Part shown: positions 22,151 to 37,032 of the stretch, in pieces
Numbering within the stretch: the stretch's first letter is position 1
How the letters are laid out: each line of letters starts with the position of its first letter
Assembly: GCA_033297075.1 (NCBI GenBank)
Contig: MU858100.1
Span: forward strand, 124,001-188,000
Length of the DNA: 64,000 nucleotides
Direction of reading: 5' to 3'
Origin: Rhypophila decipiens
Lineage: Eukaryota; Ascomycota; Sordariomycetes; Sordariales; Naviculisporaceae
The notes under the pieces: model-generated
Database searches by the model: none
Told to the model about the DNA's origin: nothing
What the model saw: only the letters and a program-made list of their open reading frames with translations
Program-made: the position numbers and the translations under genes

Positions 22151-22899
22151 ACCACCCACTGACAGCAACCGCGCAAGAATTGCTGTCATCAACCGACATT
22201 GCACTTGCAGACACAAATCGTAAGTAAAGTCGTCCACAAAGCCGGAATCGTTTTCTGCGCCCAAAACACCACTCCAAACCCCAGCCTACCTCTCCACAGC
22301 ACAACGATTTTCAAGGCGACTGCTCTTCACGTCATAAGCTACTTTGGCAGTGGCTTTTTCATTTCCAAGACAATACATTCTTCACCCACTACTCTAGCAC
22401 CCTTCAAATCCATGAGCTACAGACTTCTCCCACCAGATACTCTTTAATTGGGCTGTTGATCTGTCCTACACCCCATTGAGACGTTCTTCTGACAGCGGTC
22501 ACATTGTCGCCCAAGACATTTCTCCGTCAGTTGACCCAGTTGAGCGAGGTACTGGATTCAGTTGGCGAACGAAGACTCATCCTTCCTAGCTCATTCAGAC
22601 ATTCACACATCTGAAGTTCCGTATCTCTCTGATTCTCAAGCTGACAGTTCGACTATGCAGTCCTACTAGCCCTTCAATACTGCCAGCTGCCCCTTTCGCG
22701 CGGATTGTCTGTATTTGGGATCACTCCAGTAAGGCTTCCAGGCCCCTTTCAGCTGCCTAGCAGACTCAGCATACCACAAAACTACAACATCAACATTCTC
22801 CCAAGAACGCCTCGACGCCCGTTGTCTGTGGCACTTTAACACTGAATAGTGGCTAACAGAGCTCGTAGCCCTTCACGAAACACTCATCAAGTGCCCAAA

Positions 22900-24648
22900 A
22901 TGCCTGCAAACATCAAGACTGAGCCCGGAAGCCCCGAGCGTGGGCTGCCTCCACCTGCCCCCGCCGGTGGACGTTCTACACGTCGTCCCAGAGACATGGA
23001 CGAGGATTACGATGATGATGGCGAGATTGAGGTTATTGGAGGAGACACGCCACAGAATACGGGGGGCAAACGCAATAAGGGCACTTCTTCGTCCAAGAAA
23101 AAAGGACAGGGATCTGGAGGGAAGAAAGCCGGCGACAAAGAATGGAATTACACGTACATGCCTGCGAGCACCGACCAGCGAAAGCGGAACGGCCGTGTCG
23201 AAGGACGCAATCTGATCACCTGGAACCGTAAGTTGTTTGGTCATGCTCGGTTCACCCAAAGGTTGATCCATCTCTAACTTCTCATTTCAGGTCCCCGAAT
23301 GGCCGAGAAGCTGCTCCTTCACATTATGTATGAATGCAGCCGACACCGTGTCGAGATCCCTTGGGATTCCGTGGCCCATCGCCTTCATCCAGGCTCTACT
23401 GGTGGCGCGATTGTCCAGCACCTTAACCGCCTTCGCGCTAACCTCATCGCCGAGGGACATATGGTTCCGCCTATCTGCCAGAAGCCTGGATCCCGCGTAT
23501 CTGTAGACCCTCACATCCGTGGGTATATCCGCAAATTCCCCGACAGCGACGACACCGCGACGACTCGCCCTGTCCGGTTCGAAGAACCCATTGAGGATCG
23601 TCGATTCAACCTTCCCGATGCATGGGACACATTCAAGGGCGCATCCATTCGCTACGACGCCCCATCCCCCGGAAAAAGCGCCCCTGCTGCCCCGGTCGCT
23701 GCCCCTAGCCCCCCTGCCCCCAAGTCAACCCCGTCCAAAAAGGGCAGGGGAGGAAAGCGAACCAACAACGACCGAGGTTTCAAGAGAGAGGCTTCGCCAG
23801 ATCCTGACTCTCTCGACTCAGACGAAGAATATGCTCCGGCCCCGAAGGCAGCTCGGAAGCAAGCTCGCCGAAGCACACGCGCCAGTAAGCAGACATACAT
23901 GAATGATGACGATGTCAGCGAGGCAGAGAAGGAAGAACTCCCAAAGAAGATCCCCAGAAAGCGACTACAGAAGGATGTCCATGAGGGTGCTGGGGCATCC
24001 AACAATCGGGTTTCCCATAACGGGTACATCGAAATTGACGACGACAATATGCAGGTGAGAATAAAAAGAAGCATCAATCGAATTAACAACGTGGAAGCTA
24101 ACCGAACCGGCGTGTATGATAGAACTATGAGGCGAACGAACGCCGGAAGGGGCCCATTCAAAGCGACTTTATGGGCCATTCCTATGCTGTGAGGCAGAAT
24201 GATGCAACTCATAGCCCCCATGGCTATCTTAACATCCCCAGTAATGCTGGACATGGTGGCGGTACTTTTAATCTGCAAGATGTAGGTCTTTCTTCAAATC
24301 AGCTCGTCTCTTTTCACTTGTTTAACCTTTTTTTCTCAGAACAATCTTGCCACCCCGATGTTCGATGAGCAGTTCGCCACCCCGCTCAACCATCCAACTA
24401 GACCAATGAGCATGCCCTATGGACTTCATCACAACAGCCACAACCCTATGCTTGGTGAAGGCTCTTTTGTCAGCGACAACCACGAGATGGACACACGCTC
24501 CTTCTCTGTCCAGCCCAGGGCGATCAACAGAGAGGGCTCAAGGCCCACAGGCCCTCCGGAGGACGCCCCAAATCTCCTTGCTGGTGCCGGTCCTGGTCCT
24601 AACGACAGCGAGCGGGCTGATATGCTGCTTTCTCAAGGAGGTTTCTAG
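22900..24648 (+). CDS. M7: larger Myb/SANT-like nuclear protein
   Basis: Exons 22900-23227, 23291-24054, 24123-24281 and 24340-24648 encode 519 aa, with every join in frame. The N-terminus is basic and acidic low-complexity. The helix-turn-helix lies at about residues 112-160: 'KLLLHIMYECSRHRVEIPWD', 'SVAHRL', then 'AIVQHLNRLRANL'. That last helix resembles 'QHLQKLRRK' of the M4 constant exon and 'QHFQGLRRA' of M3. Here no intron interrupts the domain. A conserved-looking 'RGYIRKFPD' region, Lys/Arg blocks and a Met/Pro/Asn-rich C-terminus follow. A transcription-related role is inferred; no ligand or target is visible. Confidence 0.75.
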
Positions 24649-26288
24649 CTTTTGCCAAGGTTGCTGGAGCTGCAAGTTTTGTGTCTGGACTTGTTCACTT
24701 GAGCCCGAATTTGGCCTAAAAAGGGGCAAATATCACCTTTGCCTGAGAAAAGGCTCTTTACTCCAGGCATTTGTCTATGCGGGTCTCATTTTATTGCGCC
24801 AAAGCGTTGCATTTCTTTCATAACTGGCTTTTATCCTCCGCGCGTCTTCAGGAATGTGGACCTGATCAGTTTGGCTTCACAGCCACGCAGATAGAGCTGT
24901 GGTCTTAATTTCGCCTTCGACGACGGCGAGGTTTGCTCTTTCAAGGTCGATATGAACTGGCCGTATACTTCTCTTCAGCATGGATCACTATTGATCCCCA
25001 CAGGTTTCGCCTGGCGTTTGGCTTGTCAACCCGCCAGATGACGTTTTGTTCGTTTGGCATCGAGTCGACTGCGGTCCTTGCCGGGTGCTGCCCTAACTTG
25101 GGTGTGGTACACAGGTATTTGGCTCCTGCTCCCGACATCAGACGGGAGACAGATCGGCTGGGGAAAGATACATTTTCTTTATTTCGTTGCGTTTATTTTC
25201 TTTTTTGTTTTCTTTCTGGGACAATTCTTCTTTATAGATCATTGCTGAGGCCTGCCGCCCTGCATGTATTCGGCGAAATCTATGTTTCCGGCGTCATTTC
25301 CCATATAGAGGAAGTGAATCAACTTAACTTTCATCAAGTCAACATCGATGCCCGAGGGCTGCGAGGCGGAGATATGTCGGTTTCATAGAGAAAAAATGGG
25401 CCCGGCTTTTGCGTTTCTTTTGTCTGCATCTTTTACTAAGTCAGCCATTGAGCAGCCTGTCTCTCGACGGCATTTGATAGCTTGCGCTGCGATTATCGCG
25501 ATGCGTTCTTCTTAACAAAGATCTGGTTTTATGAAGCTTTGCTGTGTGATGTTTTACGTGATGAGCCGTCTTTTTGCCCCGTCGAGAAAAAGGGGGTGGT
25601 TGCCAAGAACCAAAAGCACAGTGCGACAAGGAAAGTAAACAAATAGGAAGCGGTTGTGCTCGGCAACTGTGCAAATCAAGGATTTGACGTCAAGCTCTTC
25701 CCGCACCGCCGTAGGAATCCCTGCAGATACCTCCAAATTCCGAGGATATCATTGGTCAAATATAACTTTAAACACATTCGTCTTCCCATTGTCCAGAATA
25801 TGGTGATTTCATTCGGGAAACTTGTTGATACTTCTCCTTGAACCATTGCTGTGAGTTTGCTACTAGAGAACAGCGGAAGCACGCAGAACGTTTGATTCCA
25901 TGTGGCAGTCAATGGCAAGTCATTCATTCCATGACGTGGGAATTCGACGAGAATCAAAGTCTCAATGCGAGTGGGACTCGGATGGTTCCAGAAACAACTG
26001 CGGGTGTGCGGATAGCAAGAGCTATCCCCAATCCTACCTAGTGCGGTCCCGAAAGATGGAGCTCGGGCCATCGGCTTGGTGAGCAGCAGGCATTGCATAT
26101 TTTTTTACTGGCCATGCCGTCGCTCTGATCGAACAATTGAAACTTTCCTCTCCAGTCTTTTTCTTCTCGTCCAATATCTCAAGCCTCACCTCCCTTTCCG
26201 AAGCCCGACCGTCCACGCCGTCAAGCGACATCCTCCTTCTTTGTTCTCTTCTTTCTCGTAAAATAATTATAATTAATTCACATACAAA
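24649..26288. other. M7 3' flank and hsp60 upstream region
   Basis: No supported gene. A TGACGTGG motif (25932-25939), as in CREB/ATF or UPR elements, lies about 350 bases before the hsp60 ATG. The last 200 bases are pyrimidine-rich, as in many fungal promoters. Confidence 0.4.
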
Positions 26289-28153
<1,865 letters not shown>

Positions 28154-29442
28154 GATGCGAAAAAAGTCATCAGTTTTGGGCGAGCATATTTGTACTTTGT
28201 TTGATTTACGGCGATTTGGTTGGGAGGTGGCATTGGCTTCGGTGTTTTCGGGACTGTAAAATTTGCCATGTAATCTCTCTCTCCTCTCTACCCTTTTCTC
28301 ACTGTGTTGATATATAAATTATTCCCCTTGCTGGCATGGATGGATGGATCATGCCCGTTGTATATTAAGCTTAACGATACACATTGAGTTAGAGTAGAGC
28401 TTGCAAAGACCTGCAAGACTTGATAAAACTGTATTTAATATTTCCCATGATCAACTCATATGGCATCTGCGATTCTGCCTTGGCCCTGGTGTGTTAGGAT
28501 CATCTGGTTTAGTAGTTGCCTTGTTGCTCATGTCATTCGGGGCACACCACAATGCACACGCGTCCTTGCAAAACTGCTTTCTCTCGGTATCTCCTGCCCC
28601 GTCGTAAGCTCCGGACCGACCGTGGCGTTCATCATGGTCGTGACGACGACAGGCCAAACGTTAAGCACCATGTCAGGCAGCGATAAACACGTGAACAAGT
28701 AATTCCCAGTCAATGAGACGAAACTGACTGCTTGCCTGGTGTTTCTTGTACGCAAGGGCCCACTAATCACGTTCTGTGGTCAACCGTCACGCAGACAACC
28801 ACGGCATGGCCAGATAATTAGGTAACCCCACCACCAAGGTTAGGACGCCCCTCCCCCTCCATCCCGCTTCGCCCACCCACCCACTTCACTCAATCTCTCT
28901 GTCGACGGATACCTGATCCAACCTTGGACTCGCCTGACCGCTTAACTTGTTCGGGTTTGTTGTTTTGAAGTTCTCAATCTCGCTCACTTCTTCTTTACAC
29001 CTGCTCAGATCCAATATCTGCCCAAATTTGACCCAAAAAAAAAAACCCCCCAGGCGACGAACATAGTCACTGTCTCCTTCCTCTGCAACTTGTATGTTTG
29101 TTTGTTTGGCCTTCGAACTTGCCTGACATCTAGCCTTGGCCCCCCCTTCCATGCTAGGATCTAGCTACAAACCCCTCGCATTTTCCACCTTTTGCGTCGG
29201 GCCCGTTTTAACGACCCCTCTCTTCTTTCCCCATCCTGTCTTTCTTGGGTTGCTGACAAGCAAAGTCGTCGAAGTTTAGCTGCTCCTCCGACTACTTCTT
29301 CTAGTGAAATCACACAACAAACCACCATTACTTTATAACACCGATCGCGGCTCCAGTCTTTTTTGATCATTGTTTGTCTCGCGATAGCCATATTACAGTA
29401 CAATAAAGGTTACAGCCTGACGCTCAATCTCACACAACAATC
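28154..29442. other. hsp60 3' flank and cofilin upstream region
   Basis: No gene. The cofilin leader includes CACC repeats near 28870-28885, an A11-C6 homopolymer run near 29035, and C/T-rich tracts typical of strong fungal promoters. Confidence 0.5.
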
Positions 29443-30523
29443 ATGGTAAGCAAACAAGCCCTTTTGCGCCGAGAACAATTCTGTGCGATATGGTGAAATG
29501 TTCTGGGCACTGACGTGTTACCGTGCCATAGTCTCAATCCGGGTCAGTAGCTATCTCAGCTCGTGCCATTTGTCTATCCGTCCATCCTCCCCATAGAAGC
29601 CAGCCTGCGTCGAGCATATCATACCTGACCCCAGCCGCTTGCGCGCTCTTTTCCACTTTGCTCGAGCACACTTTGCGACTGCGGTTGTAGGCGGCGAGTG
29701 CAATGGCCTTGACCACGGGAGGTTAACAAGATCGGCTGGGGACAAACGGATGGTCGCATACGGCAGACATCCGTGTCATCGTCGCAATCAAGCAAGCAAG
29801 ACAAATATAACGCTAACATGCCGATTATCGAAACCCTTCTACAGAGCCACCGTCAACCAGGAGTGCATAACAGCCTTCAACGACCTCAAGCTGAGCAAGA
29901 AGTACAAGTACATCATCTTCAAGCTCTCCGATGACAACAAGGAGATCGTCATCGACAAGACCGGGGACTCCAGCGAGGACTACGAGGTCTTCCGCGAGGC
30001 GCTGATGAACGCTACCACTAAGAGTAGAAGCGTATGTCGATTCTCGACGCGACGAGATCTTCTCCTAGCTACAGGCATATTCTAACAGCTTCGTACAGGG
30101 CCAGGTCGGCAAGGGACCCCGCTACGCCGTCTACGATTTCGAGTACCAGCTCGCCTCTGGCGAGGGCACCCGGTATGGGATAGGCAGCCGAATTCCATCT
30201 AAAAAGCCATGGAAACAGTCCGACTAACATGCGTCATCACTGTGCAGTAATAAGATCACCTTCATTGCTTGGTCCCCAGATGATGCTGGTGTTATGGTAC
30301 GTCTGAAACCGACCAAATACTCCACATATCGCCAATCAGTATTTATACGAGTTGTTGGACAACCCGCTGACGCTCTCAATAGCCCAAGATGATCTACGCC
30401 TCGTCCAAGGAGGCCCTCAAGCGTGCCCTCACTGGTATCGCTACTGAGCTCCAGGCCAACGATGCGGATGATATCGAGTTCGAGACCATAAAAAAGACTG
30501 TCAGCAAGGGCACTGCCGCGTAA
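29443..30523 (+). CDS. cof1: cofilin, actin-depolymerising factor
   Basis: Six coding exons: 29443-29445 (ATG only), 29532-29542 (11 nt), 29845-30031, 30099-30172, 30248-30296 and 30383-30523. Together they encode 154 aa, the family length. The N-terminus reads MSQSGATVNQEC with Ser2/Ser4 near the regulatory phospho-site region. The ADF-homology body includes 'FNDLKLSKKYKYI', 'YAVYDFEYQ', 'KITFIAWSPDDAGV' and the long actin-binding helix 'PKMIYASSKEALKRAL'. It severs and depolymerises ADP-actin filaments. The ATG-only exon is supported because GTAAGC follows directly and only this join restores the canonical start. Confidence 0.95.
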
Positions 30524-31793
30524 AAGGATGGTTTCATCGATACATAACGAATGATCAGGGGAGGGCCGGTTTATATGTAGTCTCCTCTTGCTGGTCGGAC
30601 CACCTCTTTTGTGTCTATCCGACTCTGGCTCGACCCCTTTCGACATACTAGGACCCAACGGCATTTATGGATGGGGAGGGGAGTAGTAGAGTAGATCATG
30701 ATTGATTGGCTGGTTGGTGCAGTGGAGGAAAAGATTTATGAATATGATGGATTGAGAGTTGACTTTTTTGATTCGCGCAACATTTTCTATGTTCGTCGAC
30801 GTTCATGGTTATTTCTTTGCCTGCCCGAATAGATGACTGATGGATGGGGTTTCACTGCCAGCGGGATCAGAGTCAAGACAAGATATCACTCACGGGACGA
30901 AACAACCCAGCGTGGATTCTATTCTCTCATTTTTTCCCCTCGGGCGTCTATTGGATTTCTCGTGATATTTGAGTCTGTAAGCATGGGATTTGCAGGTGTA
31001 CTGACTGACCTTCATCTCAGACGCTGAGTGGGACTCGGGTGGTCTATCCAGCGGCTCAGGCTTCATGTTTTTTCTGGGGTCACTGGTCGATATGATACCC
31101 GCTGTGCCGTGCCATGAATGACATTCTCGCTGCTCGGCCTGGGTCCGGATGCCCATGTCTAGGTATCAGGATTCAAGCCAACTTGTTCACCTCGACTGGG
31201 TCGTGAAAGATATCTTTATATACCATTCGCGTTGAATGGTACTGTCTTTTACGTTGCAACATATGAAATACTACAAAATATGCTAGGAGAGAAGCTTATA
31301 CAGCCAGCCTAGATGATACCTAGAGGATATAAAATGTTTTGCGAGCCATACTTGCCCTCATAGTACTAATACTTTACGTGAAATAATGGTGTTGATGCTC
31401 TGGGTACCGCAGTATATCAGTTTGCGGCCAAGATTTCATACCATTTGTCTTTTATAGGTGAAGCGAGTTGCAACTAGGCAATGTCCCTCGATATACTGTG
31501 AAAGCAAAAGATTGACTGTCATACTTGGTCATGAGACCCAGGATCAGAAAGCAACGCCCAGTTGTAGTGTAATTTACATAACAGCCCTTGATGAAGCATG
31601 TTGATCCGTCCCATCGGGCAGTCACTCCTTGGACAGAACCCTACCCCGAGCAGCGAGGAGACGTGATGTCTACAAGATATTCATATGTTCATATCAAGTT
31701 TATGTCGTTGTCACCTGTTATGATCTTGTTCCACTGTCCTCTTGGAACTAACCAGCCAATTCGCAACATCCTTCCCACATCTCATCTTGCTTA
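30524..31793. other. intergenic, AT-rich, no gene seen
   Basis: It lies between cofilin and the convergent Get5 gene. It is AT-rich from about 31200 to 31700. No domain-like ORF or repeat was recognised. Confidence 0.5.
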
Positions 31794-32623
31794 TCATACA
31801 ACCCCCCGAAGTTTCCCAACCAGCTCCCCAGCAAGCCTCTCATCCCGTATCCGCTGCATCAAGAAACCCTTCAGATCCTCCCAGAACTCTTCAGTCTGCA
31901 ACACCGCAGCCCCACTCGGCCCGCTCCCCTCAGCCACCACCGGCGCCGCAGCGGTATCATCCATGACCGTATCCCCGTCCGCATCCGCCTGTGTCTCTGG
32001 TGCTGCTGGTGCGGCCTGTCTAGCAGCTAACGCCTCAGCAGCAGCGGAAGCCGTCGCCGCGCCGCCCATCACCATCAGAGAGAACTCAATCCCGGCCTCC
32101 TCCTCAGCAGGCACAGGTCCGAGGACATCTTTGATAGTCTTTGTATCGGCCACGGGCTTCTTGTTATACAATATCTTGAGCTTCTCGACTGGGAGACAGG
32201 TTTGTTCGTAGATTGTATTCTTGATGTCGAGCATGGATGTTGTTGCGATTGGTTGCGCCGTGGGGAGGACGAGTTCTAGGGTGGGGTTTCGTGGGGATTT
32301 GATCGTTACTTTTACCGAGGGTTGTTCTGAATTAGATTCGCTGGAGGAGGTTGGCGCTGTTGACTTGGCTTTTGGGGAGCCTCGCTTGCTCATCGGCTTG
32401 GAGGTTGATAGGCGGGGGAGGGTATACTATAGACATCATGGATGGTTAGCTTTTGCGAGGAACTTGTGTGATGGGCGGAAAGAGCGGAGTAGAGAGATGT
32501 ATAACATACCGGCGTGCTGGCCGGGTAGTTACGAGGATCCTCGACATGGTCGGCTGTGATCTTTTGCGGCTGCTTGTCGAGGATCGCGAGAAAGGTTTTG
32601 GCAAATGCCACCTCGGTCGCCAT
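31794..32623 (-). CDS. get5: Get5/Mdy2-like ubiquitin-like protein of the GET pathway
   Basis: Exons 32623-32510 and 32426-31794 (intron 83 nt, phase 0) encode 248 aa. The N-terminal 'MATEVAFAKTFLAIL' and 'DHVEDPRNYPA' match the Get4-binding region of fungal Get5. A ubiquitin-like fold follows at about residues 70-150 (VKVTIKSP, LDIKNTIYEQTCLPVEKLKILYNKKP in part). The C-terminal helix pair with 'EEFWEDLKGFLMQRI' fits the homodimer domain. It bridges Get4 and Sgt2 in handing tail-anchored proteins to Get3 in the cytosol. The assignment rests on the N-terminus and domain order. Confidence 0.85.
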
Positions 32624-33898
32624 GTTGAATTCGTTACGGATGACAAGGTGCTCGGATAATTGCTGTATTTCTTTAGGGTCAGGATCCGAAGGGCTTGTGT
32701 CAATCGTTGTTGAAAATGAAACTCAGCAGGCTGTTTGTTATAGACGGATATGGTGACGATGTCGTTCGAAGCTGGCAGAAGCTCGGGCTCGGGAATTGCA
32801 GCGGGCGGCTGCTGGCTTCGCTTGTGTCACCCCACTCTAAACAACGTCAGTGGCCCCAAAGCGGTTGGTCTCTTATAGCACGATCGGTGGGGCATCTTAT
32901 CAGATGACGGCCCAGAGGCTGATTCTCCGTGTCTCTAACACCAACATCGAATGCATGCGTACCGTCCCCAGTCTCATCACTTGCGTGCCCATATTTGATA
33001 AGGCATCCTAGGAACCAAGAATTAACGAGTGAATAAGACTTCATGTCTTGTCTATATTTGGCATTATGAACACACTGACTTCTCGCAACGTTCATCAGTG
33101 GTTAGGACTTGTATGTGCCCGAGTACCCTTCTCCCCCTTCTATTCCAAACCCCCGTCGATGGAATCCTCCCAAAACGCAGTCCAAAATCAAATCAAGAGA
33201 TGTGACCGAGGGTTGTGTCGGAAGAATACACGAGACAATGAGCTGAATCTAGGTATGCCCCAACCAAACCCATCTGTAAGTATTCCGCCCAGCATACATT
33301 TTCCATCTCCTTCGTCCCGATGCCATTAATATGTCCCTTCCCGCCCGGTATCATGTATTTTTTGAGACCATATTTGTGCTTTCCCTTCCTTTATACTTCT
33401 GTTGAAAGCCCGCCCATCTACGATCTTTCATTCCAGTAGCTCTCGCTACAACCGTTCCTTCCCAACATAATATACACATGTCCTTATAAATATACAAAAA
33501 GAGAGTCATGTAACAGTCGTAAAAAGGTCCCCTTCATAGCATGTGCCTTGTCCTGGCACGCCTTTGCCGTAGGAGCCTTGTCGTGTCCCTTGCCATATCT
33601 AAACCCCGAACCTAAACAGCCATGAAAGAAACCAAAGTAATGTGCTAGAAGAAGAAAAAGTTCTCATGTGCAGAAGAAATCCGACAGCATTGAAAATTGA
33701 CCATGTATCGACAACGAACAGCTTTGCTAGCTTGCTAGCTTGCCAGTCGACGAAAGCTGTGAACTTCAGGGAGAACGGGAGAGAATTATAGCAATAATGA
33801 AGAAAAAGAAAAAAAATCAATGTCAACAAGAAGAGAAGATCACCAAACATCATGCGCCAAATCTCGGCACATCTACCAGGAAGGTGGACATGCCGGGT
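32624..33898. other. intergenic, no gene seen
   Basis: It lies between two minus-strand genes: the upstream region of get5 and the 3' flank of byr4. Short low-complexity features only (for example a GCTAGCTT repeat near 33725). Confidence 0.5.
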
Positions 33899-36800
33899 TT
33901 ATGCATCTCCCCACGCTTGGCTGACGATGTCACGTATCGCCCACTTCCAGGCATCACCTCTATCACCACTCCGGTTGTCGTTAAACCAGAGATGGCACTT
34001 CTTTCTCCACCGCTCTTCCTCTTCGCGCTGGCGCCGGACAAACTCTGGTCCGACGTCAAATTCTTCGCCGACAAGCCAGTCGTCTTTGAGTTCGCTGGAA
34101 CGGCCACCGCCGCTTCCACCGGCTGCTTCGTTCGAGTCCAGTGCGTGATCCTCAAGATCGGGAATGTCCTTGAACACATCCTCGTCGTCATCGATTCCAT
34201 TGAAGCCGTCCAAGGTGTCGTTCTCTTCCGCCCTTTGGCCGCCCGTGGTGTGATTGGGGCCGAGCTTCAACCAACACATATTTTGCGGGTCGAAAACCAT
34301 GCCACCTACCACCTGGACACCTTTGGTTGCATTGATATTCGTGATCAGGGCAGGGCGCGGCGTGGCGTTCTCGCGCTCTCGCATCATGTAATGGGGGACA
34401 GATGCTGTAGAGGGGGACGAAGCCGGGGCCTCAAAATTGCTGAGAACATTGTCATTGCCCTCCCATCGGAAAGTCTCTGGGTTGTAATACATGCCCTTGA
34501 CCACTAGAAGAGATGTCAGATCACGTGAACCCGTGAGTGGAGAAGGACGGTTGATGACTTACTCTTTGACTCTCGTGGAGGATTCAGATTCGAGATCAGG
34601 TGTGGCTTCAACTGTGGTGGCTTGCGCGTCTTCTTTGATTTTATGGTTCCTTGCGGAGTCTGAGGAAAAAAATTATTCCGCGCCGAAAGCTGGGCGACGC
34701 GCTGCTGGGTGAGCGGCGCGAGCGGACCAGATGGTGCGCGCTGCGCCAGACTTGTTTCCCGAGCGATTCGACTTGCGGTAGTATCACGAGCGAAGCTGGG
34801 AACGTAGTCGGCTCTAGCAGGCGAGAAAGGAATCGACGGAGAAGGGGTCATATTGCGATCAGGCAAGATGTTTTGATATAGCCTATTCCGAACCTGGGGC
34901 TTGGAACCGCTCGTGACGGGTTGTTTCAGGAATCGAGATTCGGCCTGACTGGAAGTTGGAAGATCATCAAATCCGTCTAGCTCGTGACCATCCCCAAACT
35001 GCTTTGCCCTGTGCGGTCTGCTCAGCTGCTGCCAAGTGCCTGCGGTGAATTTCTCCGAGTGACGACTCTTTCGCGGGCTAGGCGATCGCATCGTAGACCG
35101 AGATACGGCTCTAGAGTTCGGCCTGTAGTCAATAGTTGGTTCCGAATCATGTCGACGGAAGACGCGAGAGCTCTTAGCAGCGACATTATGCGACTGAGAA
35201 GCAGAGGCACCAGCAGGCAAAAATGGAACAGGTGGTTTCCGAGCCTGTGCAGCAGCGCTCTCCACTGTTCGCATTCTTTCCACTGGTGTTTTGGGGCGCA
35301 TCGACGATTGAGGTCGCTGCGCCATCTCTGTCCTGGACGGTGGCCGCTCATATCCTCGCGACGATGTTGATGTTCGTGCAGGACTCTGCGGCGCTCTCAT
35401 TGCGGGTAAAGATCGCTTAAGTCGGAGTAACTGTGCGCTAGTGGTGGTGGGTCCATCCCTGAGAGAAACGGTGGAGGTCTTTTGGCCGACCTCTTTTCTG
35501 CGTGGGGTCGTGGGAACAAAGGTGGATGCGGAGGACGGAGTTGTCGGGGATGTCACGCTTGTGACGGAAGAGTGCGCCGAGTGACCCAAGCGCGAGAGAG
35601 AACGTCTTGTATGCGTAATCGGTCCGCCGCTCTCAGACACTGGCTCCAGCGACGATTGTGTATGTGTCCGCTCATGGCTCACAGCCGGTGGCCCCATAGG
35701 CCGCGGGAGACGTGAGGCCGTAGTTGGTTGCCTGTTGAATTTGAGAGCCACGGTGGTTTTTGGTCGAGACGGGCTCGCAGGTCTCGTCTCCTTGACCTGA
35801 ATATTGCGGTGCAAGGTCAGCTTTTTGGAGTCGAAAACCTCGCCGTCGCCGATATCAAGGCCAGCAAGAAAATCTTCCTTCTCCTCCTTAATAGGCTCCT
35901 GGGCCGGTTCCGGAGCTGACTCTTTCGGTGGTGATCGAGGGGCTGATCGTGGGATTTCGTTCACCATTCTTACTGGTGAGCGGCTCTGTCGTCGGCGGCT
36001 CAGGCTCAGACGTTCCTCAAAATTTACAGGCCCGCTTGGGAGAACCAGACCGTCTAATGCTTCATCTTCCTCGCTCTCCATAGTAAGTGAACTTGCAATA
36101 CTCGGGCTGAGCGCAGAGGCTGAAGAGCTGCGGTTTGACCTCCCATCACGCCTAGTGCCGCCAAATCTGGTCCCGAGACTGCCTTCGGCCCAGTCGATGT
36201 CGTCGAAAGTGACTAGAGATGGAGTCTTGGGTATGTCGCGTCTGTTAGAGAGCTTGAGTCTACCATCCATTGGGAGAACAAAGTCGTGTTCAAAATCGTC
36301 ATCCTGATCAGACGTCTTTGCCTGGTCGGGGTACTTCTGAGGTGTCGGAGGTGTTACCAGAGAGATGGGCTTGACCTCGCGGGTTTTGGCCACCTTTATG
36401 GTTTGACAACCATCTCCAAAAAAGTCGTCGTCCTCCTCGGTATCTCGGAAAAGCTCCAGGTTGATAGTGCTGCTTGTAAGGGTTGGTTTGGGCTCTTCAG
36501 GGTCCTCCAAAATGCTGCAAGTGGATAATCTGCCAGGCTTTGAAGGACTTGGCAGGGCTGAGCCGCCGCTGACTTGACGCAGTACCTCGGGAAACTTGGA
36601 TTCATCTTGCGGCTTGATTTGCAATGATTGACCAGCATCAGGGAACTCCAAGTCATCTACCCAATCCTCTTGAATAATCTTCTTGATCTTCCTCCCACCG
36701 AGTCGTTTGATGGTACCCCCCATTAAGGCCGATGGTGGGACGTTCCTGGGAATCGGGATGCCAGCCTTCGCAGCGGCGGCGATGGCGTCCATTGTCGACT

Positions 36801-37032
36801 TCTCATCATCACCTGGAAGAAGGACTTGCTTCTCCTCCTCTCCATGAACGGATTCAAAGTCGGACCGGAAAGACGAATGTGAATCTCGGCGGTTGGATGT
36901 GGATGGGGCGTGGGCGGACGTTGAATGGCTGTTGATCGTAATATCTTCGCCCTCGATAAGAAAGTCGTCGTCGTCCCAGTTCTCAATCTCGTCCTCCACT
37001 GGCGGGCGAGCTTTGAGGCGTAAGGTTTCCAT
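33899..37032 (-). CDS. byr4: Byr4/Bfa1-like component of the septation GTPase-activating complex
   Basis: Exon 1 (37032-34563) and exon 2 (34503-33899) join in phase 1 (A|TG = Met), giving 1024 aa. The N-terminus has an acidic 'ENWDDDDF' motif. The middle is Ser/Pro-rich and disordered. The C-terminus holds the most conserved block: 'MVKGMYYNPETFRWEGN', 'RPALITNIN', 'VQVVGGMVFDPQNMCW'. In yeasts Bfa1/Byr4 with Bub2/Cdc16 forms the two-part GAP for Tem1/Spg1 at spindle pole bodies, restraining septation. Filamentous homologues usually have this length and layout. The intron sits just before the conserved block. Confidence 0.88.

Larger units (their letters stand above)
20566..22899. other. region between M6 and M7 with repeats
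   Basis: It holds a degenerate array of the 22-nt repeat (20911-20998) and a very C/T-rich upstream leader of M7 with an internal 45-nt tandem repeat (about 22014-22150). No supported gene. Confidence 0.5.

Noticed and set aside
29639..30085. Plus-strand 148-codon frame as a separate gene
   Set aside because: Its second half is cofilin exon 3; the first half is the preceding intron.
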